Source: Azotobacter paspali
GTDB taxonomy: Bacteria > Pseudomonadota > Gammaproteobacteria > Pseudomonadales > Pseudomonadaceae
Reading direction: 5' to 3' (one strand)
Assembly: GCF_042434745.1 (NCBI RefSeq)
Contig: NZ_JBHLSS010000145.1
DNA length: 64,000 bases
Shown here: in pieces, positions 19,337 through 28,119 of the stretch
Layout of the letters: each line of letters begins with the position of its first letter
Numbering within the stretch: position 1 is the stretch's first letter
The notes under the pieces: generated by a model
Databases searched by the model: none
What the model saw: only the letters and a program-made list of their open reading frames with translations
Told to the model about the DNA's origin: nothing
Program-made: the position numbers and the translations under genes

Positions 19337-19793
19337 CGTGTTCCCCTTTTGAAGTGGCTTTCACCTAAAAGCAATTTCCCATGCGAGGGAAATTCGCCGG
19401 TCAACATACTACCTATAACTTTTTTTAAGTAAACTGAGTACGAGCAAAGAGTGCCACGTTTTTTTCGGATGACCCCGGAGAATCCATGAGGTTGTCTAAA
19501 ATTTATCCAGAATCATGCATTGGGGGGCTATCCAAGCATTAGGAATGCTTGTGGATTTATTTTCTATGATCGTGCCATCGCTCCTGTTTTGCAGGGCTGT
19601 GAAGGCGGGCGAGAAGGGGTTGCTGCCCATCCGATTAAGCAGGCGGCTTTTATCGGGACGTGCTACACAGAAAGCGGAAATAGCACCGTGGCCCATGTTC
19701 GGATGGGCGACGGATTCGAGCGTTTCTTCGCCGACGTATAGGGTCTAAGATACGAAGTGTACAAAAATAAGACAAGACTTAAGGGGAGACGGA
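19337..19793. other. AT-richer intergenic stretch upstream of oprI and the acetyltransferase gene
   Basis: This 457-bp stretch must hold the oprI promoter at its left end; runs such as ACTACCTATAACTTTTTT are in the right region. Two short overlapping frames at 19515-19748 are open, but I see no ribosome-binding site or similarity that would support either as a gene. Confidence 0.45.
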
Positions 19794-20066
19794 ATGAGCG
19801 AAGCATTATCCATTCACCATGATCGGGCTGGACATCAGTTCGAGGCTGTCGTAGATGGGCACCGCGCCTATCTAGCCTATATGGACCTTGGGAAGAACAC
19901 CCTGGATATCTACCGTACCTATGTTCCCGTCTCCTTGCGTGGCCGTGGCATCGCCGCTGCCCTGACGGCCGAGGCGCTCGATTATGCCAAGCGCATGGGG
20001 TATACGGTGATTCCGTCCTGTTCCTATGTCGAGCGCTACATCGAGCGTCAGCAGAGCCAGTTTTGA
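19794..20066 (+). CDS. small GNAT-type N-acetyltransferase (YjdJ-like)
   Basis: A 90-residue short-form GNAT protein. It contains LDIYRTYVPVSLRGRGIAAALTAEALDYAKRMG, of which RGRGIAAAL is the acetyl-CoA pyrophosphate-binding loop, and ends with SCSYVERYIERQ, as usual for this compact family. The acceptor is unknown. AAGGGGAGA precedes the ATG by 5 bases. It is convergent with the DAHP synthase gene. Confidence 0.85.
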   Translation: MSEALSIHHDRAGHQFEAVVDGHRAYLAYMDLGKNTLDIYRTYVPVSLRGRGIAAALTAEALDYAKRMGYTVIPSCSYVERYIERQQSQF

Positions 20067-20087
20067 GAATGCAGGCATTGTGGTGGC

Positions 20088-20122
20088 AACGCCGGGATAA
20101 TAGCAACCCGGCGTTGTCGTTT
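20088..20122. terminator. intrinsic terminator between the acetyltransferase and DAHP synthase genes
   Basis: A perfect 9-bp stem, AACGCCGGG paired with CCCGGCGTT, around a 10-base loop, followed by GTCGTTTTC on the + strand. It lies 21 bases after the + strand gene and just beyond the end of the - strand gene. Confidence 0.75.
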
Positions 20123-20129
20123 TCGACGC

Positions 20130-21206
20130 TCAGGAGCGTTTCCGGTTCGGCAGGATATCCTTGAGCTTGGCGCGCATGTCGCGTATCGCTGTGGCTGTGG
20201 TGTCCCAGTCGATGCAGGCGTCGGTGACGGAGACTCCGTACTTGAGGTCGTCCAGATTGTCGGGAATCGACTGGCTGCCCCAGCCCAGGTTGCTCTCCAC
20301 CATCAGGCCTATGATGGATGAATTGCCTTCGAGAATCTGGTTGGCTACGTTGGTCATCACCAGGGGTTGCAGGGCTGGATCCTTGTTCGAATTGGCGTGG
20401 CTGCAGTCCACCATAATATTCGGCGGGATGCCGGCTTTACGCAGCTCCTGCTCGCAGATGGTGACGTTGACCGAGTCGTAGTTGGGCTTGCCATTGCCGC
20501 CGCGCAGAACGACGTGCCCATAGGTATTGCCCTTGGTCGTCACGATGGAAACGCTGCCCTGCTGGTTGATGCCCAGGAAACGGTGGGGCCTGGATACCGA
20601 CTGCAGCGCGTTGATCGCCACGGTCAGGCTGCCGTCCGTGCCGTTCTTGAAACCGACGGCAGAAGACAGGCCGGAGGCCAACTCGCGGTGTGTCTGGGAT
20701 TCCGTGGTGCGGGCACCGATGGCCGACCAACTGAACAGGTCCTGCAGATACTGTGGGGAAATCGGGTCCAGGGCTTCACCAGCGCTTGGCAAGCCTATTT
20801 CGGCGATGTCGAGCAGCAGTCGGCGGGCGATATGCAGCCCTTCCTGGATCTTGAAGGTGTCGTCCAGATAGGGATCGTTGATGAGGCCCTTCCAACCGAC
20901 GGTGGTGCGGGGTTTCTCGAAATAGACACGCATCACCAGAAATAGGGTGTCGGAAACTTCGGCTGCGAGCTTCTTGAGCCGTTCGGCGTATTCATGTGCC
21001 GCCTTGACATCGTGGATGGAGCACGGACCGACCACCAGGAATAGGCGATGATCCTTGCCGTCGAGGATATTGCGGATGACTTCGCGGCCGCGGGAGACAG
21101 TGTTCATGGCGGCAGCGCTCAAGGGGATCTCGGCTTTGAACTGCTCTGGGGTGATCAAGGGGTTGTTGGAGGCAACGTTGATGTCATTGATCGGTAAATT
21201 GACCAT
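20130..21206 (-). CDS. 3-deoxy-7-phosphoheptulonate synthase (DAHP synthase, class I)
   Basis: A 358-residue AroFGH-type enzyme that joins phosphoenolpyruvate and erythrose 4-phosphate at the entry of the shikimate pathway. Signature stretches are LVVGPCSIHD, RVYFEKPRTTVGWKGLINDP, GARTTESQTHRELASGLS, VGFKNGTDG, and VDCSHANSNKDP, which supply the metal and substrate ligands. The feedback amino acid (Phe, Tyr or Trp) is not certain from sequence. A GTG four codons upstream at 21218 is an alternative start; neither has a strong ribosome-binding site. Confidence 0.9.
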   Translation of the reverse strand: MVNLPINDINVASNNPLITPEQFKAEIPLSAAAMNTVSRGREVIRNILDGKDHRLFLVVGPCSIHDVKAAHEYAERLKKLAAEVSDTLFLVMRVYFEKPRTTVGWKGLINDPYLDDTFKIQEGLHIARRLLLDIAEIGLPSAGEALDPISPQYLQDLFSWSAIGARTTESQTHRELASGLSSAVGFKNGTDGSLTVAINALQSVSRPHRFLGINQQGSVSIVTTKGNTYGHVVLRGGNGKPNYDSVNVTICEQELRKAGIPPNIMVDCSHANSNKDPALQPLVMTNVANQILEGNSSIIGLMVESNLGWGSQSIPDNLDDLKYGVSVTDACIDWDTTATAIRDMRAKLKDILPNRKRS

Positions 21207-21522
21207 CTGATTACTCACAGGTTGTGGGCCAGCCAGTACGTCCCCGCACTATGGGCGCGGCATGTAAGGCAATGGGAAAGGGGAGGAAAACCTTAGCGCG
21301 TTATGCGAGGGGGCGACAATGGGCTATTCGAACAATAGGGAGTTAGTGGGCGGAGCGCGACCGCAGGACCACTCTCCTGCATGGCTGGAGGCCATGATTG
21401 CTCAACGGTCCGGATTCGTTTTAGCTGATAAAGCGTCTGGCTTTCTTCAGTAAACTATCAATAATGGTTATAAGAATGCTGTCATTTTGCGAGCGTTCGT
21501 TATCTTGGTTCGAGGAATAGCC
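21207..21522. other. divergent promoter region of the DAHP synthase gene and cysB
   Basis: A 316-bp gap between two divergently transcribed genes. I see no hairpin terminator, RNA gene or clear operator in it. The segment next to cysB (about 21440-21490) is AT-richer than its surroundings and is the likeliest site of the cysB promoter. Confidence 0.4.
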
Positions 21523-22497
21523 ATGAAGCTTCAGCAACTGCGTTACATCTGGGAAGTGGCGCATCACGATCTCAATGTTTCGGCCACGGCTCAGAGCCTC
21601 TACACATCGCAGCCCGGCATCAGCAAGCAGATCCGCCTTCTGGAGGATGAGCTGGGGGTAGAGGTTTTTGCGCGTAGCGGCAAGCATCTGACACGTGTGA
21701 CGCCGGCCGGCGAGCGAATCATCACCACCGCCGGGGAAATCCTGCGCAAGGTGGAAAGCATCAAGCAGATCGCCCAAGAGTTTTCCAACGAGAAGAAAGG
21801 CACCCTGTCCATCGCGACGACCCATACGCAGGCGCGCTATGCCTTGCCATCGGTCATCAGCGCCTTCATTCGCCAGTATCCGGAGGTTTCCCTGCACATG
21901 CACCAGGGGACGCCGACCCAGATCGCCGAAATGGCGGCCGATGGGACCGTCGACTTCGCCATTGCCACTGAGGGATTGGAGTTGTTCAGCGACCTCCTCA
22001 TGATGCCCTGTTACCGCTGGAATCGCTGTGTGGTGGTGCCGCAGGGGCATCCGTTGACCAAGCTGTCCAAGCTGACGCTCGAGGCGGTGGCCGAATATCC
22101 CATCGTTACCTATGTGTTCGGCTTTACCGGGCGTTCCAAGCTGGACGAGGCCTTTTTCAACCGTGGCCTGACTCCCAAGGTGGTGTTCACCGCCGCCGAT
22201 GCCGACGTCATCAAGACCTATGTTCGGCTCGGTCTCGGTGTAGGCATCGTCGCCCGGATGGCGGTGGACGAAAGGCTCGACAGCGATCTGGTGGCGCTCG
22301 ATGCCAGTGAACTCTTCGAGCCCAGCGTTACCAAGATCGCTTTTCGCCGCGGTACCTTCCTGCGCGGGTTCATGTGCGATTTCATCGAGCGATTCGCCCC
22401 GCACCTTACCCGGCCCGTTCTGAGCAAAGCCATGCAATGCCACAACAAGGCCGAGCTGGACGAACTGTTCGAGGGAATCGAACTGCCGTTGTATTGA
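21523..22497 (+). CDS. cysB: CysB, LysR-type regulator of cysteine biosynthesis
   Basis: A 324-residue LysR-family regulator. The N-terminal winged HTH carries MKLQQLRYIWEVAHHDLNVSATAQSLYTSQPGISKQIRLLE, diagnostic of CysB/Cbl (shown as landmark at residues 1-41). The effector domain contains TTHTQARYALP, HMHQGTPTQIAEM and GFTGRSKLDEAF, which form the N-acetylserine/sulfate pocket. CysB activates sulfate uptake and reduction genes; cysH follows on the opposite strand. GAGGA precedes the ATG at 21523. Confidence 0.95.
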   Translation: MKLQQLRYIWEVAHHDLNVSATAQSLYTSQPGISKQIRLLEDELGVEVFARSGKHLTRVTPAGERIITTAGEILRKVESIKQIAQEFSNEKKGTLSIATTHTQARYALPSVISAFIRQYPEVSLHMHQGTPTQIAEMAADGTVDFAIATEGLELFSDLLMMPCYRWNRCVVVPQGHPLTKLSKLTLEAVAEYPIVTYVFGFTGRSKLDEAFFNRGLTPKVVFTAADADVIKTYVRLGLGVGIVARMAVDERLDSDLVALDASELFEPSVTKIAFRRGTFLRGFMCDFIERFAPHLTRPVLSKAMQCHNKAELDELFEGIELPLY

Positions 22498-22512
22498 CGG
22501 TCCCTGGCCGGA

Positions 22513-23247
22513 TCAGCTCTTGCCGATCAGGTTGCCGGCATGCAGACCGCATTCCTTATGGGTGGCCTCTTCCCACCACCAGCGACCCTCGCGCTCGTGC
22601 TGGTTGGGCAGTACCGGCCGGGTACAAGGTTCGCAGCCGATGCTGATATAGCCTCGTTCGTGCAGCGAGTTGTAGGGGATTTCCAGCATGCGGATATAGC
22701 CCCAGACCTCCTCGCTGCTCATCTGTGCCAGCGGATTGAACTTGTACAGCGGCCTGTCCGGAGTGGAGAAGGCGCCGTCCAACTCGAACTCGGCGACCTG
22801 GCTGCGAGTCCCGGGGCTCTGGTCGCGACGCTGGCCGGTGGCCCAGGCGCTCACGGTGGCCAGTTTGCGCTTGAGCGGTTCGATCTTGCGGATACCGCAG
22901 CATTCGCCGTGGCCATCCTTATAGAAGCTGAACAGCCCTTTTTCCCTGACCAGTGGTTCGAGTAGGCGGGCATCGGGCGAGAGCACTTCGATGGCCAAGC
23001 CATAGTGCTCGCGCACTTGCTCGATGAAACGGTAAGTTTCGGGGTGCAGGCGGCCGGTATCCAGACTGAAGACCCTGACGTTCTTGTTGAGCTTCCAGGC
23101 CATGTCGAGCAGTACGACGTCTTCGGCGCCACTGAAGGAGATCCACAGATCGTCGCCGAAGTGATCGAAGGCGATCTGCAGGATGTCCTGGGGCGATTTG
23201 CCGATGCAGGCGGCGGCCAGCTCGGCGGTGTTCACGGCTTGCTTCAT
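22513..23247 (-). CDS. cysH: adenylyl-sulfate (APS) reductase, thioredoxin-dependent
   Basis: A 244-residue PAPS/APS reductase. It has the sulfonucleotide-binding SFSGAEDVVLLDMA loop, VFSLDTGRLHPETY, CCGIRKIEPLKR, and the C-terminal IGCEPCTRP...HKECGLH with the catalytic Cys. The CC and CxxC pairs bind a [4Fe-4S] cluster, which marks the APS-reducing bacterial and plant type rather than the cluster-free PAPS type of E. coli. It makes sulfite in assimilatory sulfate reduction and is convergent with cysB. Confidence 0.93.
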   Translation of the reverse strand: MKQAVNTAELAAACIGKSPQDILQIAFDHFGDDLWISFSGAEDVVLLDMAWKLNKNVRVFSLDTGRLHPETYRFIEQVREHYGLAIEVLSPDARLLEPLVREKGLFSFYKDGHGECCGIRKIEPLKRKLATVSAWATGQRRDQSPGTRSQVAEFELDGAFSTPDRPLYKFNPLAQMSSEEVWGYIRMLEIPYNSLHERGYISIGCEPCTRPVLPNQHEREGRWWWEEATHKECGLHAGNLIGKS

Positions 23248-23366
23248 CAGGCGATGTTCCTAGGTATCGTGAGCGGCTGAGGATTGTGTGTCGCGAATGC
23301 TAGCAGAGGACGTTTTCTTTCCTAAACAACCGGTCTCGCCGGTGGCTTTCTGTGCGTTATGAGCGG

Positions 23367-24701
23367 TCAGAGTGCGCGAAGGGTCGCCAGCAGTGTTCGC
23401 ACCTTGGTGATGGACTCCTGATACTCCGTCTGCCAGTCGGAGTCGGCGACTATTCCGCCGCCGCCCCAGCAGGTGATGCGCCCGTTGCGGGCCAGCAGAG
23501 TGCGAATGGCAATGGAGCTGTCCAGCCCGCCGCCGGAATCCAGGTAGAGCAGCGAGCCGCAGTAGATGGCGCGGCGTCTGCTTTCCAGTTCCTCGATGAT
23601 CTGCATGGCGCGGATCTTCGGTGCGCCGGTGATAGAGCCGCCCGGAAAACTGCCGGCGAGCAAATCCAGGGCATCCTTGCCGGGAGCCAGCTCGCCCCTG
23701 ACGCAACTGACCAGATGATGCACGTTCGGATAGCTCTCCAGGGCGAACAGTTGCGGAACGTGCACCGAGCCGGGCCGGCAACTGCGGCTCAGGTCGTTGC
23801 GCAGCAAGTCGACGATCATCAGGTTTTCGGCTCGATCCTTGGCGCTGAGCCGCAGCTCGTCGGCGTACAGTCGGTCTTCCGCGGCACTGCGACCGCGTGG
23901 GCGGGTGCCCTTGATCGGACGGGTTTCCACCTGTCCATCCGTGACGCTCAGAAAGCGTTCCGGCGAAAGACTGAGAATGGCATTGCCGCCATCCAGAGAC
24001 TGGTATCCGGCGAAGGGGGTCGGACAGGCCTGGCGCAAGGCTCGGTAGGCAACCCAGGGATCGCCCTGGAAGGGGGCTTGAAAACGCTGGGCGAAGTTCA
24101 CCTGATAACAGTCGCCTGCCTGAATGTAGGCGAGAATGCGCTCGATGGCCGCGCGATAGTCGCTGACGGTCAGGTCCGGGGTGAAATCCGCCACGAGATG
24201 GAATGCCGTGCTTCTGGGCGGCGGCGGCGTGCGGAACAAGTGTCTCAAACGCTCGCATTCGCGGCTGTCCAGACTGGGATGGCAGACCAGCGTGGTGGTC
24301 TGCGCCTGGTGGTCCGTGATCACTGCCCAGGCATAGAGTCCGAGCTGGGCATCGGGAAGCTCCAGGTCATCGTGGGTCGTATCAGGCAGGCGTTCGAGAC
24401 GGCGGGCGAAATCGTAGGACAGGTAGCCCATCAGGCCGCCCGTGAAAGGAAGTCCGCATGCTTCGGCACGCTCCAGGGTCGATATGGCCTGGCGCAGCCG
24501 CTGGAGAAAGCCGTTGCCGGTTTCACCGGCAGAAGGAACAAGGCGAACCCGCGGCCAGGCGCTGAGCAGGTCGTAACGGCCCCGTTGCGATGCAGGTCGA
24601 CCGCTGTCGAACAGCACGGCGCCGGGGGCCTGGCGAATCTTCTCGAAATAGCGGGTCGGATCGGCGCTATAGGGGAGTGTGTGGATACGGCAACTGGACA
24701 T
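23367..24701 (-). CDS. pabB: aminodeoxychorismate synthase component I
   Basis: A 444-residue chorismate-binding enzyme. The C-terminal domain holds QVNFAQRFQAPF, LSLSPERFL, ETRPIKGTRPRGRS, AENLMIVDLLRNDL and PGGSITGAPKIRAMQII with the chorismate and Mg2+ ligands. Together with PabA it makes 4-amino-4-deoxychorismate for folate. PIKGT with Lys, lacking the anthranilate synthase wording, favours PabB over TrpE. In P. aeruginosa thrH lies between cysH and pabB; here the gap of 119 bases has no room for it. Confidence 0.92.
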   Translation of the reverse strand: MSSCRIHTLPYSADPTRYFEKIRQAPGAVLFDSGRPASQRGRYDLLSAWPRVRLVPSAGETGNGFLQRLRQAISTLERAEACGLPFTGGLMGYLSYDFARRLERLPDTTHDDLELPDAQLGLYAWAVITDHQAQTTTLVCHPSLDSRECERLRHLFRTPPPPRSTAFHLVADFTPDLTVSDYRAAIERILAYIQAGDCYQVNFAQRFQAPFQGDPWVAYRALRQACPTPFAGYQSLDGGNAILSLSPERFLSVTDGQVETRPIKGTRPRGRSAAEDRLYADELRLSAKDRAENLMIVDLLRNDLSRSCRPGSVHVPQLFALESYPNVHHLVSCVRGELAPGKDALDLLAGSFPGGSITGAPKIRAMQIIEELESRRRAIYCGSLLYLDSGGGLDSSIAIRTLLARNGRITCWGGGGIVADSDWQTEYQESITKVRTLLATLRAL

Positions 24702-24786
24702 GCGGATGCGTTGGTTGTGGCAAGGCCTGATTGTAGCGCCAGGGGTTCCGGATTGCCGGGTAACCCGCCCTCGAAGGGGCGGAGAG

Positions 24787-25773
24787 TCAGACGGCTGCAG
24801 TGGAAACGCGCCCGAACAGCTCCTGGGCGAAGCGCATGCGCTCGGTCGGGGTCTCCTGGATGCCGCGTTCCTTGAGGTCCGCCAGGTGAGCTTCGATCTT
24901 GTAGGTGCGCAGGGCCAGGCCGCAGTCGTTGGCGATCTGGATATTCAGGCCGGGACGGGCGTTGAGCTCGAGAATCAGGGGCCCCTTGGTTTCGTCCAGC
25001 ACCATATCGACGCCGATATAACCGAGACCGCAGAGTTCGTAGCAGCCGGCCGCCAGCTTCATGAAGCCGTCCCAGTCGGGCAGTTGCACGCCATCGACCG
25101 GATTGGTGGTGTCCGGGTGCTTGGCGATCTTGTTGTTCAGCCAGGTGCCGCGCAGGGTGAGGCCGGTGGTCAGATCGACACCGACGCCGATGGCGCCCTG
25201 GTGCAGGTTGGCCTTGCCGCTGGACTGGCGGGTCGGCAGGCGCAGCATGGCCATGACCGGATAGCCCATCAGCACGATGATGCGGATGTCCGGGACGCCC
25301 TCGTAGCTGATGCTTTTGAAGATCGGGTCGGGTTTGACGCGGTACTCGATCAGCGCCCGGTCGCGGCCGCCGCCCAGGGAATAGAGGCCAGTGAGGATGC
25401 TGGAGATGTGGTACTCGATTTCCTCATGGGTGACGATCCGGCCGGAAATCGTCTTGTAGCGGCCTTCGAAACGGTCGGCGATGACCAAAATGCCGTCGCC
25501 GCCGGCCCCTTGGGCCGGCTTAATCACGAAGTCGCTGTGTTCGCCGATGATCTGCTCGAGATTCTCGATTTTCTTCTCGGTTTCGATGATCCCGTACATC
25601 TCCGGCACATGGATGCCGGCCTCGATCGCATGCTGCTTGGTGATGATCTTGTCGTCGACGATGGGGTACAGACTGCGTTTGTTGTATTTCAGTACGTAGT
25701 CCGCATTACGCCGGTTGATGCCCATGATGCCCTTGGCTTCCAGGGCCTTCCATCTCTTCCACAGGTTGATCAT
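24787..25773 (-). CDS. alpha-L-glutamate ligase-like ATP-grasp protein (RimK-related)
   Basis: A 328-residue ATP-grasp enzyme. Key stretches are DKIITKQHAIEAGIHVPE, DFVIKPAQGAGGDGI (nucleotide-binding Lys and glycine loop), and GVDMVLDETKGPLILELNARPGL with the Mg2+-binding Glu and Asn. RimK-type ligases add glutamate to proteins or small substrates; this subfamily's acceptor is unknown. Its start lies only three bases after the stop of the transglutaminase-7TM gene, so the two are co-transcribed and probably act together. Confidence 0.85.
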   Translation of the reverse strand: MINLWKRWKALEAKGIMGINRRNADYVLKYNKRSLYPIVDDKIITKQHAIEAGIHVPEMYGIIETEKKIENLEQIIGEHSDFVIKPAQGAGGDGILVIADRFEGRYKTISGRIVTHEEIEYHISSILTGLYSLGGGRDRALIEYRVKPDPIFKSISYEGVPDIRIIVLMGYPVMAMLRLPTRQSSGKANLHQGAIGVGVDLTTGLTLRGTWLNNKIAKHPDTTNPVDGVQLPDWDGFMKLAAGCYELCGLGYIGVDMVLDETKGPLILELNARPGLNIQIANDCGLALRTYKIEAHLADLKERGIQETPTERMRFAQELFGRVSTAAV

Positions 25774-25776
25774 GTC

Positions 25777-27303
25777 TCAGTCCTTCAGGAAGGCCTTGAA
25801 GCGGAACAGTTCCGTCAGGCGGTAGCCGCGGTAGCGTCCCATGGCCAGCATGAAGCCCACCAGAATCAGCAGTACCGTCGGGAAGGTGAAGATGAAGTAG
25901 GTCAACTGCGGAATGTTCATCAGCAGATGAGCCAGCGAGGCGGCGACGATGGTGCCGAGGGCGACCTTGAAGGCATGGCCGCCGCCGCGTTCTTCCCAGG
26001 TGATCGACAGGCGCTCGATGGTCATGGTCAGGATCACCATCGGGAACAGCGATACCGACAGGCCGCGTTCGAGACCGAGCTTGTGGCTGAGCAGGCTGAT
26101 GATGGCGATCAGTACCACCACGAAGGTCAGCACCACGGACAGACGCGGCAGCATCTGCAGCTTGAGATGTTCCAGGTAAGAGCGCAGCGACAGGCCCAGC
26201 GCGGTGATCAGGGTGAAGAGAATGATGCCGAAGCCCACCTGGGTTTCGCGGAAGGCCAGGGCAATCAGGACCGGCGTGAAGGTTCCGAGGGTCTGGATGC
26301 CGATCAGGTTGCGCAGGATCAGGATCACCAGCACGCCGATCGGAATCATGATCATGATCTGATAGGTCTCCTGGGTTTCCAGCGGCAGGCCGTACAGCGT
26401 GTATTCCAGGAAGTCGGCATCGGTGTTCTGGTCGGTCATCTTGGCCAGGCCGATGGCGTTTAACTCGCTGTTGTTGAGGGTGAAGTTGACCTGGGCCTGT
26501 TTACCGCCGTCCACGCTGACCAGCGGCTCGTCGCCGGTCCACCAGATCAGGCGGTCGGCCGGCAGTCCCTGCTCGCCGGTGTCGGGGTTGAAGTACAGCC
26601 ACTTATCGCCGTTGAAGCTGCGAATCCAGAGTTCGGGACTGACCGCCTGGTCGGTGACCAGGCGCAGGGTGTGCACGCGCTCCATCGGCACATGGGCGAA
26701 GGACAGCAAGAGTTCGACGATGCGTACCCGGTTCGGCGTCGAGGTATTGCCGGCGGTGAGCAGCTTTACATTGTCGTCGTTGAGGTTGTTGACCCGCTTG
26801 ATGGTTTCACCGATGAAGGTTTCGACGTCGGCCGAATGCTCCCGGATTGGCGCCAGCAGGGCTTCGGCGGCGATCTTTTCGGCACCCTCCACCGGGATGC
26901 TGTCGCGGAATATCGGGCCCTTGGGCTTGGGCAAATCGCCGGTATAGCGCTTGGTCAGGGCCAGGCGATAGTAGAGGGTCTGCTTGCCGCTGGCGCGCCG
27001 GGCCGACCAGGTCACCCGGCGGTTGCTGTCGACCTGATTGACGCTCACGCCATAGTTGTTGGAGATGAAGCTCTCGTTGAGGCTGACATAGTTCTGGTTG
27101 AGCGGCGGGGCGAACATCTGCACCTTCACCGGCTCGCGTGGGTTGGCCTGAAATTCGACGCGCGCGTCGATGTTCCACAGGTCGTCGGTCTCGTCCTCGG
27201 TCACCGGAATGCCCAGGACGAAGATTTGATAGGCCGTGACCAGAACCCCGATCGACACCAGCAGGACGATCAGTATTTTCAAATGCAGGTTGAGGGCGCG
27301 CAT
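25777..27303 (-). CDS. inactive-transglutaminase / 7-transmembrane fusion protein
   Basis: A 508-residue inner-membrane protein. After one N-terminal helix (about residues 10-30) comes a periplasmic transglutaminase-like domain at about 30-255, and then seven hydrophobic helices in the C-terminal half (from MIMIPIGVLVILIL to TVLLILVGFMLAMG). The family is described as an inactive transglutaminase fused to 7TM helices; the usual catalytic Cys-His-Asp triad is not evident here. It sits between a RimK-like ligase gene and a retropepsin-like protease gene, all on one strand with gaps of 3 and 5 bases. The role of the set is not known to me. Confidence 0.85.
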   Translation of the reverse strand: MRALNLHLKILIVLLVSIGVLVTAYQIFVLGIPVTEDETDDLWNIDARVEFQANPREPVKVQMFAPPLNQNYVSLNESFISNNYGVSVNQVDSNRRVTWSARRASGKQTLYYRLALTKRYTGDLPKPKGPIFRDSIPVEGAEKIAAEALLAPIREHSADVETFIGETIKRVNNLNDDNVKLLTAGNTSTPNRVRIVELLLSFAHVPMERVHTLRLVTDQAVSPELWIRSFNGDKWLYFNPDTGEQGLPADRLIWWTGDEPLVSVDGGKQAQVNFTLNNSELNAIGLAKMTDQNTDADFLEYTLYGLPLETQETYQIMIMIPIGVLVILILRNLIGIQTLGTFTPVLIALAFRETQVGFGIILFTLITALGLSLRSYLEHLKLQMLPRLSVVLTFVVVLIAIISLLSHKLGLERGLSVSLFPMVILTMTIERLSITWEERGGGHAFKVALGTIVAASLAHLLMNIPQLTYFIFTFPTVLLILVGFMLAMGRYRGYRLTELFRFKAFLKD

Positions 27304-27308
27304 GCGTA

Positions 27309-27845
27309 TTACTCGGCGGAGTTTGCAACAGTGGCGCAACCGGGCTTGCCGGCCGCGTATTTAAGACTCGGATCGACCAGGGCCCCGAAGCGCGTCAAGG
27401 CGTCGGAGCCGATCAGCAGCGGGTATTGGAAGGCGCTCCTGTCGGTCAGGTTCACCTCGATGGTGCGCAGGGTACCGCCCATGCAGAAGTCCAGCTCGAC
27501 CACCGGGCGAGCCGTGTAGGTCTGGCTTTCCGCCGGATCGTAGTCTCCGGCGCGGCGCTTGATCTTGCTGAGTCTCGCCAGCGGACGTTCGATAGGGTGC
27601 GAATGGCTGTCATCGATGGCCAGATAGAAGCGTACCCAGGTCTCACCGTTGCGCTTGAAGCGCGTGATGTCGCGGGCGCTGAGCGATGCCGTCTCGGCAC
27701 CCGTATCCAGCTTGGCCACCACTTCCAGTTTGAGTTCGGGCAGCGACACGTATTCGTTCAGGCCATAGACGGACTTCTCGGTGGCGAAAAGTGTTTCGGG
27801 GATGAACAGCAGGCAAGCAGACAGGGCAAGGGGCTGGAATCTCAT
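27309..27845 (-). CDS. retropepsin-like aspartic protease family protein (annotated ATP-dependent zinc protease)
   Basis: A 178-residue exported protein with a signal peptide ending near residue 22 (ETLFA). The conserved core is VVAKLDTGAETASLSA, where DTGA is the retropepsin-type catalytic motif, followed by ARPVVELDFC and YPLLIGSDAL. The family is often named ATP-dependent zinc protease, but I see neither an ATP-binding motif nor HExxH, so the aspartic protease reading is better supported. First gene of a three-gene unit with the transglutaminase-7TM and ATP-grasp genes. Confidence 0.82.
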   Translation of the reverse strand: MRFQPLALSACLLFIPETLFATEKSVYGLNEYVSLPELKLEVVAKLDTGAETASLSARDITRFKRNGETWVRFYLAIDDSHSHPIERPLARLSKIKRRAGDYDPAESQTYTARPVVELDFCMGGTLRTIEVNLTDRSAFQYPLLIGSDALTRFGALVDPSLKYAAGKPGCATVANSAE

Positions 27846-28034
27846 AGGTCCTGTAGACGGAGGCGATCGACAGTTCAGGCAGCGGCTTGGCACGACGATC
27901 CCGCTGCCTGGGCAACAGGCGGTCACGGGCAGGACCGCCTGCCGCGCGGCGCGCATTCTAGCACGGGTTTCCCGTATCGGCAGATTCCGCCCCTTGGTCG
28001 CGGAAAAGGTGTGGAGACGCGTGCGTATTCGATG

Positions 28035-28046
28035 ATTGTCGACAAT
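28035..28046. promoter_or_regulatory. operator 1 for the prp regulator (predicted)
   Basis: A perfect 12-bp palindrome, ATTGTCGACAAT. An identical copy lies exactly 73 bp downstream. Palindromes of the TTGTN2-3ACAA type are usual for GntR/FCD regulators, and the adjacent gene encodes one. Autoregulation of the prp operon is inferred. Confidence 0.65.
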
Positions 28047-28107
28047 CTGAAAGACTCGTTTGACTGGATTGCTTATCAAGCCTAATTTACGTGCAATGAA
28101 AACACTG

Positions 28108-28119
28108 ATTGTCGACAAT
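28108..28119. promoter_or_regulatory. operator 2 for the prp regulator (predicted)
   Basis: The second ATTGTCGACAAT ends one base before the ATG at 28120. The flanks also agree with copy 1 (both preceded by TG). The 73-bp centre spacing is almost exactly seven helical turns, so two regulator dimers would lie on the same DNA face. Confidence 0.65.

Noticed and set aside
19515..19748. Two overlapping short frames between oprI and the acetyltransferase gene
   Set aside because: No ribosome-binding site, no recognisable sequence, and the two frames exclude each other.
24679..26463. 594-codon open frame on the + strand opposite the ATP-grasp and 7TM genes
   Set aside because: It crosses the boundary between two real genes, has no ribosome-binding site and is His/Asp/Gln-rich, as reversed coding frames are.
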